Origin: CAYFKJ01 sp964343605
GTDB lineage: Bacteria > Pseudomonadota > Alphaproteobacteria > UBA2966
Direction of reading: 5' to 3'
Assembly: GCA_964343605.1 (NCBI GenBank)
Contig: CAYFKJ010000001.1
Location: 868,001-932,000, forward strand
DNA: 64,000 bases
In this document: piece by piece, positions 52,520 through 61,748 of the stretch
Layout of the letters: each line of letters starts with the position of its first letter
How positions within the stretch are numbered: the stretch's first letter is position 1
Made by a program: the position numbers and the translations under genes
The notes under the pieces: model-generated
The model's database searches: none
Seen by the model: the letters and a program-made list of their open reading frames with translations, nothing else
What the model was told of the DNA's origin: nothing

Positions 52520-55393
52520 CTATGCCTTGCTCAGATTGCAGAGAGACACCTTTGACTCCTGCATCTGCGTGACCGAATCGTAGCCGTAGGTCATGGCCGT
52601 ATTGGCCGCCTCCCCAAGGACAAAGGGGTCGGCTCCCGGCGGGTACTTGGATCTTTGATCCTCGCCCTGCCAATGACCACCGAAGTGGAACGGCATGAAC
52701 ACCACGCCGCGGGTAACCCTTTCGGTAAGCATGGCTTTGACCTTGACCTTGGCGCCTTCCGGCGTCGCCACCCAAACGTCGCCGCCGTTTCTGATGCCGG
52801 CGTTGTTGGCGTCGTAGGGATTGATCTCGGCGAACATTTCCTGCTGCAGCTCGGCGAGCCAGGGATTGGACCGGCTCTCGTCGCCGCCGCCCTCGTATTC
52901 GACCAAGCGGCCGGAGGTGAGGATCAACGGATAGTCTTTCGAGAAGTCCTTGTCCTGGATCGACTTGTAAAGCGTCGGCAGGCGGTAGTTCTTGGTATCC
53001 GCGAAGGTGGGATAATCTCCCACGAGATCGCGGCGCGGCGTGTAGAGCGGCTCGCGGTGCAGCGGCACCGGATCCGGGAAGGTCCACACCACCGTCCTCG
53101 CCTTGGCGTTGCCGAACGGGGCACAGCCGTGCTTGATGGCGACACGCTGGATACCGCCCGAGAGATCGGTTTTCCAGTTGGTCTTGTCGCCCGCCACCTT
53201 GTCGATCGCGGCTTTCTCGTCACCCGTCAGATCACCGTCCCAGCCCAGTTTCTTGAGCATGGCCATGGTGAATTCGGGGTACCCGTCCTTGATCTCCGAA
53301 CCGACGGGATACGACCCTTCGGCCAGCAGGTTCTCACCGTTGCGCTGGACGCCGAAGCGGGCGCGGAACGCTAGGCCGCCCTCCGCCACCGGTTTTGAGG
53401 GATCGTAGAGGATCGGCGTGCCCGGATGGCCCATCTTGTCCGTGCCCCAGCAGGGCCACGGCAGGCCGTAGTACTCGCCGTCCGCCGGACCGCCAATGGC
53501 CTGCAGCGTCGTCTTGTCGAACGTCGCCATGTTGGCCATGTGCAAACGCAGGCGTTCGGGCGACTGGCCGGTGTAGCCGATGGTCCACATGCCCTTGTTG
53601 AACTCGCGGGTGATATCCTCGACCAGCGGCTCCTCGCCGTTCACCTTGATGTTCTTGAGCAACTCCTTCTCGAACCCAAGCTTCTTGGCGAACTTGTACA
53701 TGATGGTCTGGTCGGGAAGCGATTCGAAGACCGGTTCGATGACCTTTTCCCGCCACTGCAGGGAGCGGTTGGAGGCCGTCACGGAACCGTATGTCTCGAA
53801 CTGGGTCGAGGCCGGCAGGATGTAGACGCCGTCCTGGCGGTCATGCATCACCGCTGTCATGGTCGGATACGGATCGATGATGACCAGCAGATCGAGCTTC
53901 GACATCGCCTTCTTCATATCCGGCAGGCGAGTCTGCGAATTCGGCGCATGGCCCCAGAAGACCATGGCCCGGATATTGTCCGGCTGATCGATCTGGTCCT
54001 TCGGCGTCATCACGCCGTCGAACCAGCGGGACACCACGATACCCTTGGTCTCCATCAGCTTCTTGCTGGCGAAGCGCTTCAGGAGGTAGTCGTAGTCGAC
54101 GTCCCAAACGCGGGCCCAGTGTTTCCACGACCCCGTTTTGAGGCCGTAGTAACCCGGCAGCGAGTGCGACAGGATGCACATGTCCGTGGCGCCCTGGACG
54201 TTGTCGTGACCGCGGAAGATGTTGGCGCCGCCGCCTGACTTGCCCATGTTGCCCAAGGCCAGTTGCAGGATGCAGTAGGCGCGGGTGTTGTCGTTGCCGT
54301 TGGTATGCTGGGTACCGCCCATGCACCAGATGATCGTGCCGGGACGGTTGTTGGCCAGCGTGCGGGCGACGCGCTTCAATTGCGAGCCCGGAACGCCGGT
54401 GACGCGTTCGGTTTCCTCCGGGTTCCACTTCTTGACCTCGGCTTTGATCTGTTCAAGCCCCCAGACGCGCTGGCGGATGAACTCCTTGTCTTCCCAGCCG
54501 TTGTCGAAGATGTGCCACAACAGACCCCAGATCAGCGCCACGTCGGTGCCGGGCCGGAGACGAACGTATTCGTCGGCATGGGCCGCGGTGCGTGTGAAGC
54601 GCGGATCGCAGACGATGATCGGCGCGTTGTTCTGCTCCTTCGCTTTCATCAGGTGGAGCATCGCCACGGGATGCGCCTCCGCCGCATTGGAGCCGATCAT
54701 GAAGATCGCCCGTGAATTCTGGATGTCGTTGAACGAATTCGTCATGGCGCCGTAGCCCCAGGTATTGGCAACGCCGGCGACCGTGGTCGAATGGCAGATG
54801 CGGGCCTGGTGATCGACGTTGTTCGAGCCCCAGAAGGCCGCGAATTTGCGGAACAGGTAGGACTGCTCGTTACTGAACTTGGCCGAGCCGAGCCAGTAGA
54901 CGCTGTCCGGGCCGGAAGCCTGGCGGATCGCCAACATCTGGTCGCCGATGTCGTTGACAGCCTCGTCCCAAGAAACCCGTTTCCATTTACCGCCTTCCAG
55001 TTTCATCGGATAGCGGGCCCGGCGTTCGCCGTGGGCGTGTTCACGCACCGATGCGCCCTTGGCGCAGTGACCGCCGAGATTGAAGGGACTGTCGAAGTTC
55101 GGTTCCTGACCGATCCAGACACCGCCCTGAACTTCGGCGTCAATGGCACAACCGACAGAGCAATGCGTACAGACGGATGTGACCATCTTGATCTGCGCCT
55201 TGCCTGCGGCTGCCTGGGCATCGGCCTTCTTGACCGTGCCGAGGCTGAGCGCGCCTGCCGCGGCAATGCCGCTGGCCGCCAGGCCGGAGCGTTTCAAGAA
55301 CGTCCGTCGGTCGACCGTTTCGCCGGCAACGCTTGTCAGGGCCTTCGCCAAACGGGGGCCAATCGCCACCCCGCTGGATTTTTTCCTGAGCAT
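52520..55393 (-). CDS. Formate dehydrogenase alpha subunit (molybdopterin, Cys type)
   Basis: 957 residues: TAT signal (DRRTFLKRSGLAASG, Arg29-Arg30), a [4Fe-4S] site at Cys75, Cys78, Cys82 and Cys110, then the bis-MGD molybdopterin domains. The metal ligand is Cys200 followed by His201 (ARICHSTTVAG), so selenocysteine is not used. It oxidises formate to CO2 in the periplasm. GGGAGATAAAC precedes the ATG. First of the three structural genes, after the small TAT peptide gene. Confidence 0.96.
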   Translation of the reverse strand: MLRKKSSGVAIGPRLAKALTSVAGETVDRRTFLKRSGLAASGIAAAGALSLGTVKKADAQAAAGKAQIKMVTSVCTHCSVGCAIDAEVQGGVWIGQEPNFDSPFNLGGHCAKGASVREHAHGERRARYPMKLEGGKWKRVSWDEAVNDIGDQMLAIRQASGPDSVYWLGSAKFSNEQSYLFRKFAAFWGSNNVDHQARICHSTTVAGVANTWGYGAMTNSFNDIQNSRAIFMIGSNAAEAHPVAMLHLMKAKEQNNAPIIVCDPRFTRTAAHADEYVRLRPGTDVALIWGLLWHIFDNGWEDKEFIRQRVWGLEQIKAEVKKWNPEETERVTGVPGSQLKRVARTLANNRPGTIIWCMGGTQHTNGNDNTRAYCILQLALGNMGKSGGGANIFRGHDNVQGATDMCILSHSLPGYYGLKTGSWKHWARVWDVDYDYLLKRFASKKLMETKGIVVSRWFDGVMTPKDQIDQPDNIRAMVFWGHAPNSQTRLPDMKKAMSKLDLLVIIDPYPTMTAVMHDRQDGVYILPASTQFETYGSVTASNRSLQWREKVIEPVFESLPDQTIMYKFAKKLGFEKELLKNIKVNGEEPLVEDITREFNKGMWTIGYTGQSPERLRLHMANMATFDKTTLQAIGGPADGEYYGLPWPCWGTDKMGHPGTPILYDPSKPVAEGGLAFRARFGVQRNGENLLAEGSYPVGSEIKDGYPEFTMAMLKKLGWDGDLTGDEKAAIDKVAGDKTNWKTDLSGGIQRVAIKHGCAPFGNAKARTVVWTFPDPVPLHREPLYTPRRDLVGDYPTFADTKNYRLPTLYKSIQDKDFSKDYPLILTSGRLVEYEGGGDESRSNPWLAELQQEMFAEINPYDANNAGIRNGGDVWVATPEGAKVKVKAMLTERVTRGVVFMPFHFGGHWQGEDQRSKYPPGADPFVLGEAANTAMTYGYDSVTQMQESKVSLCNLSKA

Positions 55394-55465
55394 GTTTATC
55401 TCCCTATCCCGGAAACCTGATGTTCCGGGTGCTTGATTGTTTTGTTGGCGTCCTCATCAAGGCAC

Positions 55466-55669
55466 TTAGAACCTTGCTGCCGAGTACGCTTTCTTGACGT
55501 GGTCGGTTAGTTGGTAGCCGCGATCTTTACGGTCCGCCGAGGCTGCTTCAGCCTCCGACGGTTTACCGCCGATCGTGACCGCCGCGGCGCCCGCCGCACC
55601 GACACCGGCCAACTTGAAAAAGTCGCGCCGGCTGGTCACGTCCTTGGTTGGGTTTTTTTCCTTACGCAT
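55466..55669 (-). CDS. Formate dehydrogenase region TAT-signal peptide protein
   Basis: 67 residues: a twin-arginine signal (SRRDFFKLAGVGAAGAAAVTIGG) and a short polar tail ending YQLTDHVKKAYSAARF. Small proteins of this type are found next to fdh structural genes in many proteobacteria; they may act as a TAT escort or a maturation factor. Lies between torD-like and the alpha gene on the same strand. Confidence 0.88.
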   Translation of the reverse strand: MRKEKNPTKDVTSRRDFFKLAGVGAAGAAAVTIGGKPSEAEAASADRKDRGYQLTDHVKKAYSAARF

Positions 55670-55765
55670 ATCGTCAAACCCCTGTCTGATGATGGGTTGA
55701 AATCACAACAAATTGGGGAACCAATCGAAGGCGTGAAAGGACTACAAATCACCCGACGGCGGCAT

Positions 55766-56407
55766 TCAGGCCGCCATCTTGAAACCTTCTCGTTCGATAT
55801 CCATAAACAGCCGCCCGACGGCACCGAGCGGCATATACAGCGCGGCCGATTGGGCGCGCTCCAAATCCTCGAAAAACCTCGCCGCCCAGGGGCCGACATG
55901 GGCATTGAAAAAATCCCGTTGGGTGCCGAGGTCGACCGGCGCCCCGAACGATCCGCCGATCAGGCCGGCCATCATTTCGCACAGACTGGCGATATGGTCC
56001 TCCGGCTCGGCCACGTCGTCCGCATGCTCGATGCCCAGCGCCGTCATGGTGTCGCGCAGTTCCGCCAGCGGTTTCTCATACAGAAATCCGGTGAGATAGA
56101 ACGACGCGTAGGGATTGAGTTCACCGCCGTTCACGCCGATGAACAGGGCATGGTATTCATCGCTGGCCGATGCCGGATCCGCGGCACGGGCGGCTGCACC
56201 CAAGGCGGCAAGAGCGTGGCCCAAGGCGGTGTCGTCACCGCTCAAATCGGCAAGTTGCGCCAGGGTGTCCTGATCGGGGGGAGAGGCGAGCGCGCGGCCC
56301 AACAGCGCGTAGAGCCCCGCGCGAAGATAATCCTCTTCGCTGACATCTTCCGGATCGAGGTATTGCGCCTCGATGACGCTTTGGGCGTCTGCTTGGGACG
56401 CGTCCAA
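55766..56407 (-). CDS. TorD/DmsD-family molybdoenzyme chaperone
   Basis: A 213-residue all-helical cytoplasmic chaperone that guards the molybdoenzyme TAT signal until the cofactor is loaded. Family sign EYHALFIGVNGGELNPYASFYLTG and a C-terminal FFNAHVGPWAARFFEDLE. Start set at a TTG (56407) preceded by GGAGGGGA at the right distance; the frame remains open to 56551 without another site. The helper for the alpha subunit two genes downstream. Confidence 0.9.
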   Translation of the reverse strand: MDASQADAQSVIEAQYLDPEDVSEEDYLRAGLYALLGRALASPPDQDTLAQLADLSGDDTALGHALAALGAAARAADPASASDEYHALFIGVNGGELNPYASFYLTGFLYEKPLAELRDTMTALGIEHADDVAEPEDHIASLCEMMAGLIGGSFGAPVDLGTQRDFFNAHVGPWAARFFEDLERAQSAALYMPLGAVGRLFMDIEREGFKMAA

Positions 56408-56646
56408 AGGTTCCCCTCCCTGACGGTCCTCGTTTCGCCCCAACCATACCCCTGGGCAAAACCACGGACCGGTTGCTCTGGTTGCGCCACGAAACAGGCG
56501 CACCTTTTTATAAGCATTCCAAGTATGCGCCCGTTCCGCGCATTCGGTCAATCAACGAATCGGTGAACGGGTGGGGGAAATCCGTTTAATTTCAATATAT
56601 TAGAGAATCGTCATGTTGCGTTGCGGTGGCTGCGCCGCAGCATAGG

Positions 56647-57144
56647 TCAGCCTTCGTCCGTACCGATATCTTCCCCCAAAATCTCATCTCCCGAGGATTC
56701 ATCGTCCGCCTCGGCAAACTGTTCTTCGAGGTCCTCCTCGATTTCACCAATGAATTTTTCGCCGGCTTCGCGGGCCCGCGCGATGTACTCGGCACCCGCT
56801 TCCAGGAGGGATTTGAAGTCGTCGTCGTAGTCGTTGAGGCCGTCCAGGTTGGCCAGGATGGGGTTGGATTGCCAAAGCTTGCGCAGGGCCAAGCGCTGAA
56901 CGGCTTCGGGCACGCCCTCCTGCAGGAATGGCGTGAAATCGGAATCGGCATCGAGATCCTCGATATCGGGCAGCTCCGGCACCGGCGTCTCCGCCGGCGT
57001 TTCGGATGCAGCCGCATCTTCCGGAACCGCAGGTTCGCCGCCTTCAGCCATCCCATCGGCGGCGATGGCCGATTTCTCCTCCAGCCTCGCCTCCTGTTTG
57101 CGGCGGGACCAGCGTTTGGCGAAGCCTTCTTCCTTGCCGCTCAT
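56647..57144 (-). CDS. DUF3306 family protein
   Basis: 165 residues, very acidic. An N-terminal basic stretch (FAKRWSRRKQEARLEE) is followed by a Pro/Glu-rich linker and the conserved block DFTPFLQEGVPEAVQRLALRKLWQSNPILANLDGLNDYDDDF. DUF3306 genes sit with DUF3305 and torD beside formate dehydrogenases in alpha- and betaproteobacteria. Its ATG overlaps the DUF3305 stop (ATGA). Function unproven; maturation is likely. Confidence 0.9.
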   Translation of the reverse strand: MSGKEEGFAKRWSRRKQEARLEEKSAIAADGMAEGGEPAVPEDAAASETPAETPVPELPDIEDLDADSDFTPFLQEGVPEAVQRLALRKLWQSNPILANLDGLNDYDDDFKSLLEAGAEYIARAREAGEKFIGEIEEDLEEQFAEADDESSGDEILGEDIGTDEG

Positions 57145-57638
57145 GCGCTTTTCTCCGGCCGCCCATCGCGTCTGCGTTTCTTGAACGGCTGATCGACGTG
57201 ATGTTTGTTTACGAAGTCAGCCAGCCAGGCCTTCATGTCCGGCGGCAGCGCCACCGTGTCGACCTGCTCCTCGCCGCTGTCCATATAGTCCTGCGCCTCA
57301 AAGGGGCAAACGGTCGCCAGGAACGGCGTCATGGCATCCCCCGGGCCCTCGTCGTCCGCCTCGCGCAGAACGACGAACACGACGGATCGGCTGGACAGGT
57401 TGGCGCGGTAGCCCTCGGTCTCTCCGGGATAGAGTTCGACGTTAAGTGTGGCGGCTTGAATTCGCTGCCGCCCTTCGACCTCGTCGAGCACCAAGGGCGC
57501 TTTCATCGGGCCGGCGCCGGGCATGACGCCGACCACGCGCCATTCGAAATCCTGCCAGGCGTGATCCACCTCGCGGCGCTCGATCACGATGCCCACGGGC
57601 ATGGAATCGGCCGGTTTCGGAGTCACAGCTTCCCCCAT
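57141..57638 (-). CDS. DUF3305 family protein
   Basis: 165 residues with the DUF3305 signature PVGIVIERREVDHAWQDFEWRVVGV and the repeated E/Y-rich block ATLNVELYPGETEGYRANLSS. Soluble; ends with a basic QPFKKRRRDGRPEKSA. Leads the minus-strand fdh maturation unit and is coupled to DUF3306. Divergent from the multi-cluster ferredoxin gene at 57802. Confidence 0.9.
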   Translation of the reverse strand: MGEAVTPKPADSMPVGIVIERREVDHAWQDFEWRVVGVMPGAGPMKAPLVLDEVEGRQRIQAATLNVELYPGETEGYRANLSSRSVVFVVLREADDEGPGDAMTPFLATVCPFEAQDYMDSGEEQVDTVALPPDMKAWLADFVNKHHVDQPFKKRRRDGRPEKSA

Positions 57639-57801
57639 TCGAAATGCCGAAATCTAGGATGTGCCCAATAGCACCGTCCCCGCAAGAGGGGAAAATTTTG
57701 ATCACGGCGATTTGTCAACGGCCGTCGCCGAACCATTTGAATTTCAGGGCGCGATTGGCTAGAGCTATGGGGCGCGCCTTTCCGGGGGGGACGAGCTCGT
57801 C

Positions 57802-59835
57802 ATGAAAGCCGGTCAAAAGTCGGTTCTGATGTGCGATTGCGACGGCACCATGACCGTCGACGCGAAGGCCATCGCTCGAGCTCTGGACGGCGAGACACCG
57901 GACGTTCACACTCAACTTTGCCGCCGGCAAATCGAGAAATTCAAACGCCAGCTCGACCATCGGGAACCGCTCCTCGTGTGCTGCACGCAGGAAGCGCCGG
58001 TCTTCCTCGAAACCGCCCTTGAGCGCGAAGGCGACGCCGCCAACGAACCATCGCTGACGTTTACCAACATCCGGGAACGCGCCGGCTGGTCAAAGGAAGG
58101 GAGCCGCGCCGCGCCCAAGATGGCGGCGCTGATCGCCGAGGCCGCGTTGGACATCCCGGCGGCGGGCAGCATGACCCTGACCTCGGAGGGGCGCCTCATC
58201 GTGCTCGGCGGCAATGCCGAAGCATTCGATCTTGCCGCCCGGCTTTCCGCCGTCCTTGAGGTCACGTTGGTGTTGGGGGACGGCATCGACATCGCGCCAC
58301 CGCGCGTCACTGATTTTCTCGTCTATCGGGGCATACCAACGGCCGCCCGCGGCAGTTTCGGCAACTTCGAAATTGAGTTCGCCGATCTGGCGGCGGCCAT
58401 ACCGTCATCCCGTGACGTGCTCGATTACGACATGGGGCAGCATGCGGTGCTGGCGGCGGACTTGATCCTCGACCTCCGGGGCGGCGATCCCCTGTTCCCC
58501 TCGCCGGAGAAGCGCGACGGGTATGAATGTCCGGATCCGGGCCACGCCGCCGGCGTCGAGCGCGTCATCGGCGACCTGCAGCAGATGGTGGGAGAGTTCG
58601 AGAAGCCGCTGTACGTGTCGTTCGATGACGCCCGCTGCACTCATTCGCGCAACAATGTCGTGGGCTGCACGCGCTGCCTGGACCTTTGTCCTGCCGGCGC
58701 CATTCAGCCGGCCGGCGACGTGGTGGCGTTCGACCCGCACCTCTGTGCCGGCTGCGGCAACTGCGCCGGGGTATGTCCGACCGATGCTGCCAACTACGCG
58801 CTGCCGGGAACGAAAGCGTTGTTCGAGCGGCTGCGGACGATGCTGACGACCTACCACGGAGCCGGCGGCGAACACCCCGTCCTGCTGGTGCATGACACCG
58901 GGAGGGGCGACGAGATGGTCTCCGCCGTCGCTCGGCACTTCCGGGGGCTGCCCGCGTCCGCCCTGCCGTTTGCCGTCAATCAAGTCGCCCAAATCGGTTT
59001 CGAATTCCTTCTGAGCGCGGCAGCCGGTGGCGTCGAAAAAATCATCCTGCTGACCTCCACAGACAATCCCGACGATTTCGCCGGATTACCGGACCAGGTC
59101 GCCTACGCGGATGCCGTGCTGCAAGGGCTCGGGTACGGCCCGGACCGCATCGAGCTGTTCGACGACGCCGATCCGGAAGCGCTTGAGGCAAGACTTTATG
59201 AACTTGCGCCGTTGGCCATCTGCCCGCCGGTTTCGAGCGCGGCGATGGAGCGCAAGCGGGCCAACCTGAACCTGGCGGCGGCCCATCTCCACGAACATGC
59301 CCCCGAATCGCTGGATATCGTCGCCATGCCGGAGGGCGCGCCGGTCGGCAGCATGGAAGTCGATGCGCCGGGCTGTACTCTTTGTTTGGCCTGCGTGTCG
59401 GTCTGTCCGGTGGGGGCGCTGGGGGACAATCCCGATAGTCCGATGCTGCGTTTCAACGAAGCGGCCTGCGTGCAATGCGGGCTCTGCCGTGTGACCTGCC
59501 CGGAGAAAGTGATAACGCTGGTGCCGCGCCTGAACCTCGCGCCGGAAGCGCGCGATTGGATCATCGTGAAGGAAGAGGCGCCCTTCAACTGCATTAGCTG
59601 CGGCAAGCCTTTTGCCGTCCAGTCGACCATCGACAAGATGATGGAAAAGCTGGTCGACAATCCCATGTTCGCCAAGGATCCGGCGGCGCTGGAACGATTA
59701 AAGATGTGCGAGGACTGCCGCGTGGTCGACATGTTCGAGGCGCCCCAGCCCATGGCGTCCGGTGAGCGGCCGCGCATCCGAACGACCGACGACTATCTGA
59801 GGGAACGCGACGATGGGGAAGATTTGGACAGCTAA
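57802..59835 (+). CDS. Multi-cluster 4Fe-4S protein of the fdh locus
   Basis: 677 residues. The N-terminal 275 residues have a rare CDCDGTMTVD start and single cysteines. Two adjacent ferredoxin motifs follow (Cys289-292-296 and 315-318-321-325), then a domain of about 120 residues (LLVHDTGRGDEMV to VEKIILL) recalling the delta-type domain of HdrA/MvhD proteins, then two more ferredoxin motifs (Cys525-528-531-535 and 556-559-562-566), and a CxxC pair (597-600, 636-639). Cytosolic by lack of a signal. It is typical of proteobacterial fdh loci; probably electron transfer or cofactor sulfuration. Confidence 0.88.
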   Translation: MKAGQKSVLMCDCDGTMTVDAKAIARALDGETPDVHTQLCRRQIEKFKRQLDHREPLLVCCTQEAPVFLETALEREGDAANEPSLTFTNIRERAGWSKEGSRAAPKMAALIAEAALDIPAAGSMTLTSEGRLIVLGGNAEAFDLAARLSAVLEVTLVLGDGIDIAPPRVTDFLVYRGIPTAARGSFGNFEIEFADLAAAIPSSRDVLDYDMGQHAVLAADLILDLRGGDPLFPSPEKRDGYECPDPGHAAGVERVIGDLQQMVGEFEKPLYVSFDDARCTHSRNNVVGCTRCLDLCPAGAIQPAGDVVAFDPHLCAGCGNCAGVCPTDAANYALPGTKALFERLRTMLTTYHGAGGEHPVLLVHDTGRGDEMVSAVARHFRGLPASALPFAVNQVAQIGFEFLLSAAAGGVEKIILLTSTDNPDDFAGLPDQVAYADAVLQGLGYGPDRIELFDDADPEALEARLYELAPLAICPPVSSAAMERKRANLNLAAAHLHEHAPESLDIVAMPEGAPVGSMEVDAPGCTLCLACVSVCPVGALGDNPDSPMLRFNEAACVQCGLCRVTCPEKVITLVPRLNLAPEARDWIIVKEEAPFNCISCGKPFAVQSTIDKMMEKLVDNPMFAKDPAALERLKMCEDCRVVDMFEAPQPMASGERPRIRTTDDYLRERDDGEDLDS

Positions 59836-61129
59836 TACCGCAACCCTGTTGGCCGCCTTTCTCCTACTGGCGGTGTCCCAACCCTTGCGCGCCGACATGA
59901 TCGGCCACGGCGGCATGGTGCGCAGCGTCGCCGTGTCGCCCGACGGCAGCCGCGTTCTTACCGCGGGGTTCGATCATGCCGTCAAACTCTGGGATTTCGT
60001 GGAGCAGATCGAGGTTGCCGACCTGAGCGGCCACGACGCGCCAGTGAACGCCGCGGCCTTCCTGCCCGACGGCAAGCGTGCCGTTACGGCAAGCGACGAT
60101 GGAAGTGCCATTCTTTGGGAACTCGGGACCGGAAAACCGATCCTCCGCATGAACGGTCACGCAGCCAAGGTGATGACGGTGGCGGTAGACCCGACAGGCT
60201 GGCTGGCGGCGACGGGCGGTTGGGATCGCTCCATCCGTTTCTGGAATCTCAATACGGGGAAGGAAATTCAAACCATCAGCAGTCCGACCAACCTCAATGC
60301 AGTCGCTTTCATGGCGGACGGCGATATGTTGGCCGGCGGTGGTCATGACGGTGTCATTCGACTGTTCGAGGTAACCAGCGGCGACCAGGTGGGTGAACTC
60401 AAAGGCCACGGCTGGGGGGTGACCCAAATCGCCGCGCTGCCCGACGGCAAGCGGCTGATCAGCAGCGGCACAGACGGCACGGTTCGGCTCTGGGATATCG
60501 CGGCGCAGGCCGAAATCGCCTCCCTGACGGGACATGAGGGTCCCGTGTTCGGCCTGTCCGTCGCCAGCGACGGCAAAACTGCGGTGACGGTGGACCGCTT
60601 CGGCATCCTGCAGATCTGGAACCTCGACGACGCCCAATCGATCGGCAGCTTGAAGGTGCACGACCGGGCCGCCTGGGCCGTTGCCTATACGCCCGACGGA
60701 CGTTTCGTCGTGACCGGCGGCACCGACGAATCGGCCCGCGTCTGGCACATCGCCACGGGCGATCGGATCGGCACGGCCGTGGCGGGCGATAACGAACCCA
60801 AACCCTGGCTCGACAGCGACCATCCGGGCGCCCGGTTGTTCCGTAAATGCGCCCGATGCCACGCCATTTCGGCCAAATCGCGAAAGCGCTCCGGTCCGCA
60901 TTTCGAAGCCCTGATCGGACGGCGGGCGGGCGCCGTTCCCGAGTACCACTATTCGGAAGCGCTGTCGGACGCGAACTTCGACTGGTCGCCCGAAAACATC
61001 GCCGCGCTGTTCCGAGAAGGGCCCGACCGTTTCCTGCCCGGCACCAAGATGCCCATGCAGCGCATCGCAAGCGAAACCGAACTGGCCTCCCTGATCGAGT
61101 ACATCGCCCGGATCACCAACAACCGATAG
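59813..61129 (+). CDS. WD40 beta-propeller fused to cytochrome c
   Basis: 438 residues: a signal peptide (to about residue 27, LRA), seven WD40-type blades (about 30-315; LTAGFDHAVKLWD, VTASDDGSAILWE, SSGTDGTVRLWD and others), then a class I cytochrome c domain with Cys346, Cys349 and His350 (CARCH) and the Met ligand in PGTKMPMQ (Met413 or 415). Periplasmic. Its start lies 23 bases inside the ferredoxin gene end, so coupled translation. Probably a redox partner or scaffold for the periplasmic enzyme. Confidence 0.9.
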   Translation: MGKIWTANTATLLAAFLLLAVSQPLRADMIGHGGMVRSVAVSPDGSRVLTAGFDHAVKLWDFVEQIEVADLSGHDAPVNAAAFLPDGKRAVTASDDGSAILWELGTGKPILRMNGHAAKVMTVAVDPTGWLAATGGWDRSIRFWNLNTGKEIQTISSPTNLNAVAFMADGDMLAGGGHDGVIRLFEVTSGDQVGELKGHGWGVTQIAALPDGKRLISSGTDGTVRLWDIAAQAEIASLTGHEGPVFGLSVASDGKTAVTVDRFGILQIWNLDDAQSIGSLKVHDRAAWAVAYTPDGRFVVTGGTDESARVWHIATGDRIGTAVAGDNEPKPWLDSDHPGARLFRKCARCHAISAKSRKRSGPHFEALIGRRAGAVPEYHYSEALSDANFDWSPENIAALFREGPDRFLPGTKMPMQRIASETELASLIEYIARITNNR

Positions 61130-61149
61130 CGGAAATGATCGAGGACGGT

Positions 61150-61701
61150 CTACAGGGTGGGCGCGACGCCGAACAGAAATTCGTGTGCCCAGAAGATGAC
61201 GCCGAAGAACGCCAGGCCGACGATGACCGCGATGGCGTCATGTTTTGCCTTGGGCGCATCGTAGGCGGGAAGCTTTCCCCGTCTCGTGGAGGAGATAATC
61301 GAGAAAACCGAATAAACCGCGAAGGAACCGAACAGGTAGAGGGCGGCGCGGTCGCCGTTGTTGAGGAGGTGGATCAGGGCCCACAACAAGACCCCGATAA
61401 TCATGGGATGCTTGATCCGTTTGCGGATGTGGCCCTTGAGTTCGGCGGCGACAAACAGAATGAAGACCACGGGCATGACCGCGAACGCCAGGTGGCTGGC
61501 CCACTCCGGCGCCGTCCACAGCTCGCGATAGTCGATGCGCGTGTATCCCCATCCGATGAGGATCAGCCCGGCCAGGGAAAGGAGGGAGTAAACGCCTTTG
61601 TAGGGGTTTGGGCCAAGGCGCCCGACCAAGCCCTCCCGCAGGCCGGGAAACGACGGCACCAGGTGCAGCCCGAAAAACAGGACCATGCCAAACCAAATCA
61701 T
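61150..61701 (-). CDS. NnrU family membrane protein
   Basis: 183 residues and about five to six hydrophobic segments. The family's HLVPSFPGLREGLV and HPMIIGVLLWALIHLLNNGD are present. NnrU was first linked to nitrite and nitric oxide metabolism, and related proteins act in isoprenoid (15-cis-zeta-carotene isomerase-like) folds; function here is unknown. Start set at ATG 61701 with GAGG upstream rather than TTG at 61728. Convergent with the WD40-cytochrome gene and 47 bases after the QueG-like gene. Confidence 0.9.
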   Translation of the reverse strand: MIWFGMVLFFGLHLVPSFPGLREGLVGRLGPNPYKGVYSLLSLAGLILIGWGYTRIDYRELWTAPEWASHLAFAVMPVVFILFVAAELKGHIRKRIKHPMIIGVLLWALIHLLNNGDRAALYLFGSFAVYSVFSIISSTRRGKLPAYDAPKAKHDAIAVIVGLAFFGVIFWAHEFLFGVAPTL

Positions 61702-61748
61702 TTTGTAATTCCTCTCAAAGTCGGACAAATCCCCCGGGGCCTGTCGGG

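Noticed and set aside
57639..57801. Possible divergent promoters for the fdh maturation and ferredoxin genes
   Set aside because: TTGACA occurs on the minus strand, but no acceptable -10 lies at the right distance; the plus-strand pair TTGAAT/TAGAGC is too weak to report. No FNR-type box was found there.
61702..61728. TTG start for the NnrU gene
   Set aside because: It would place nine charged residues before the first membrane helix and remove the GAGG site from its role before ATG 61701.
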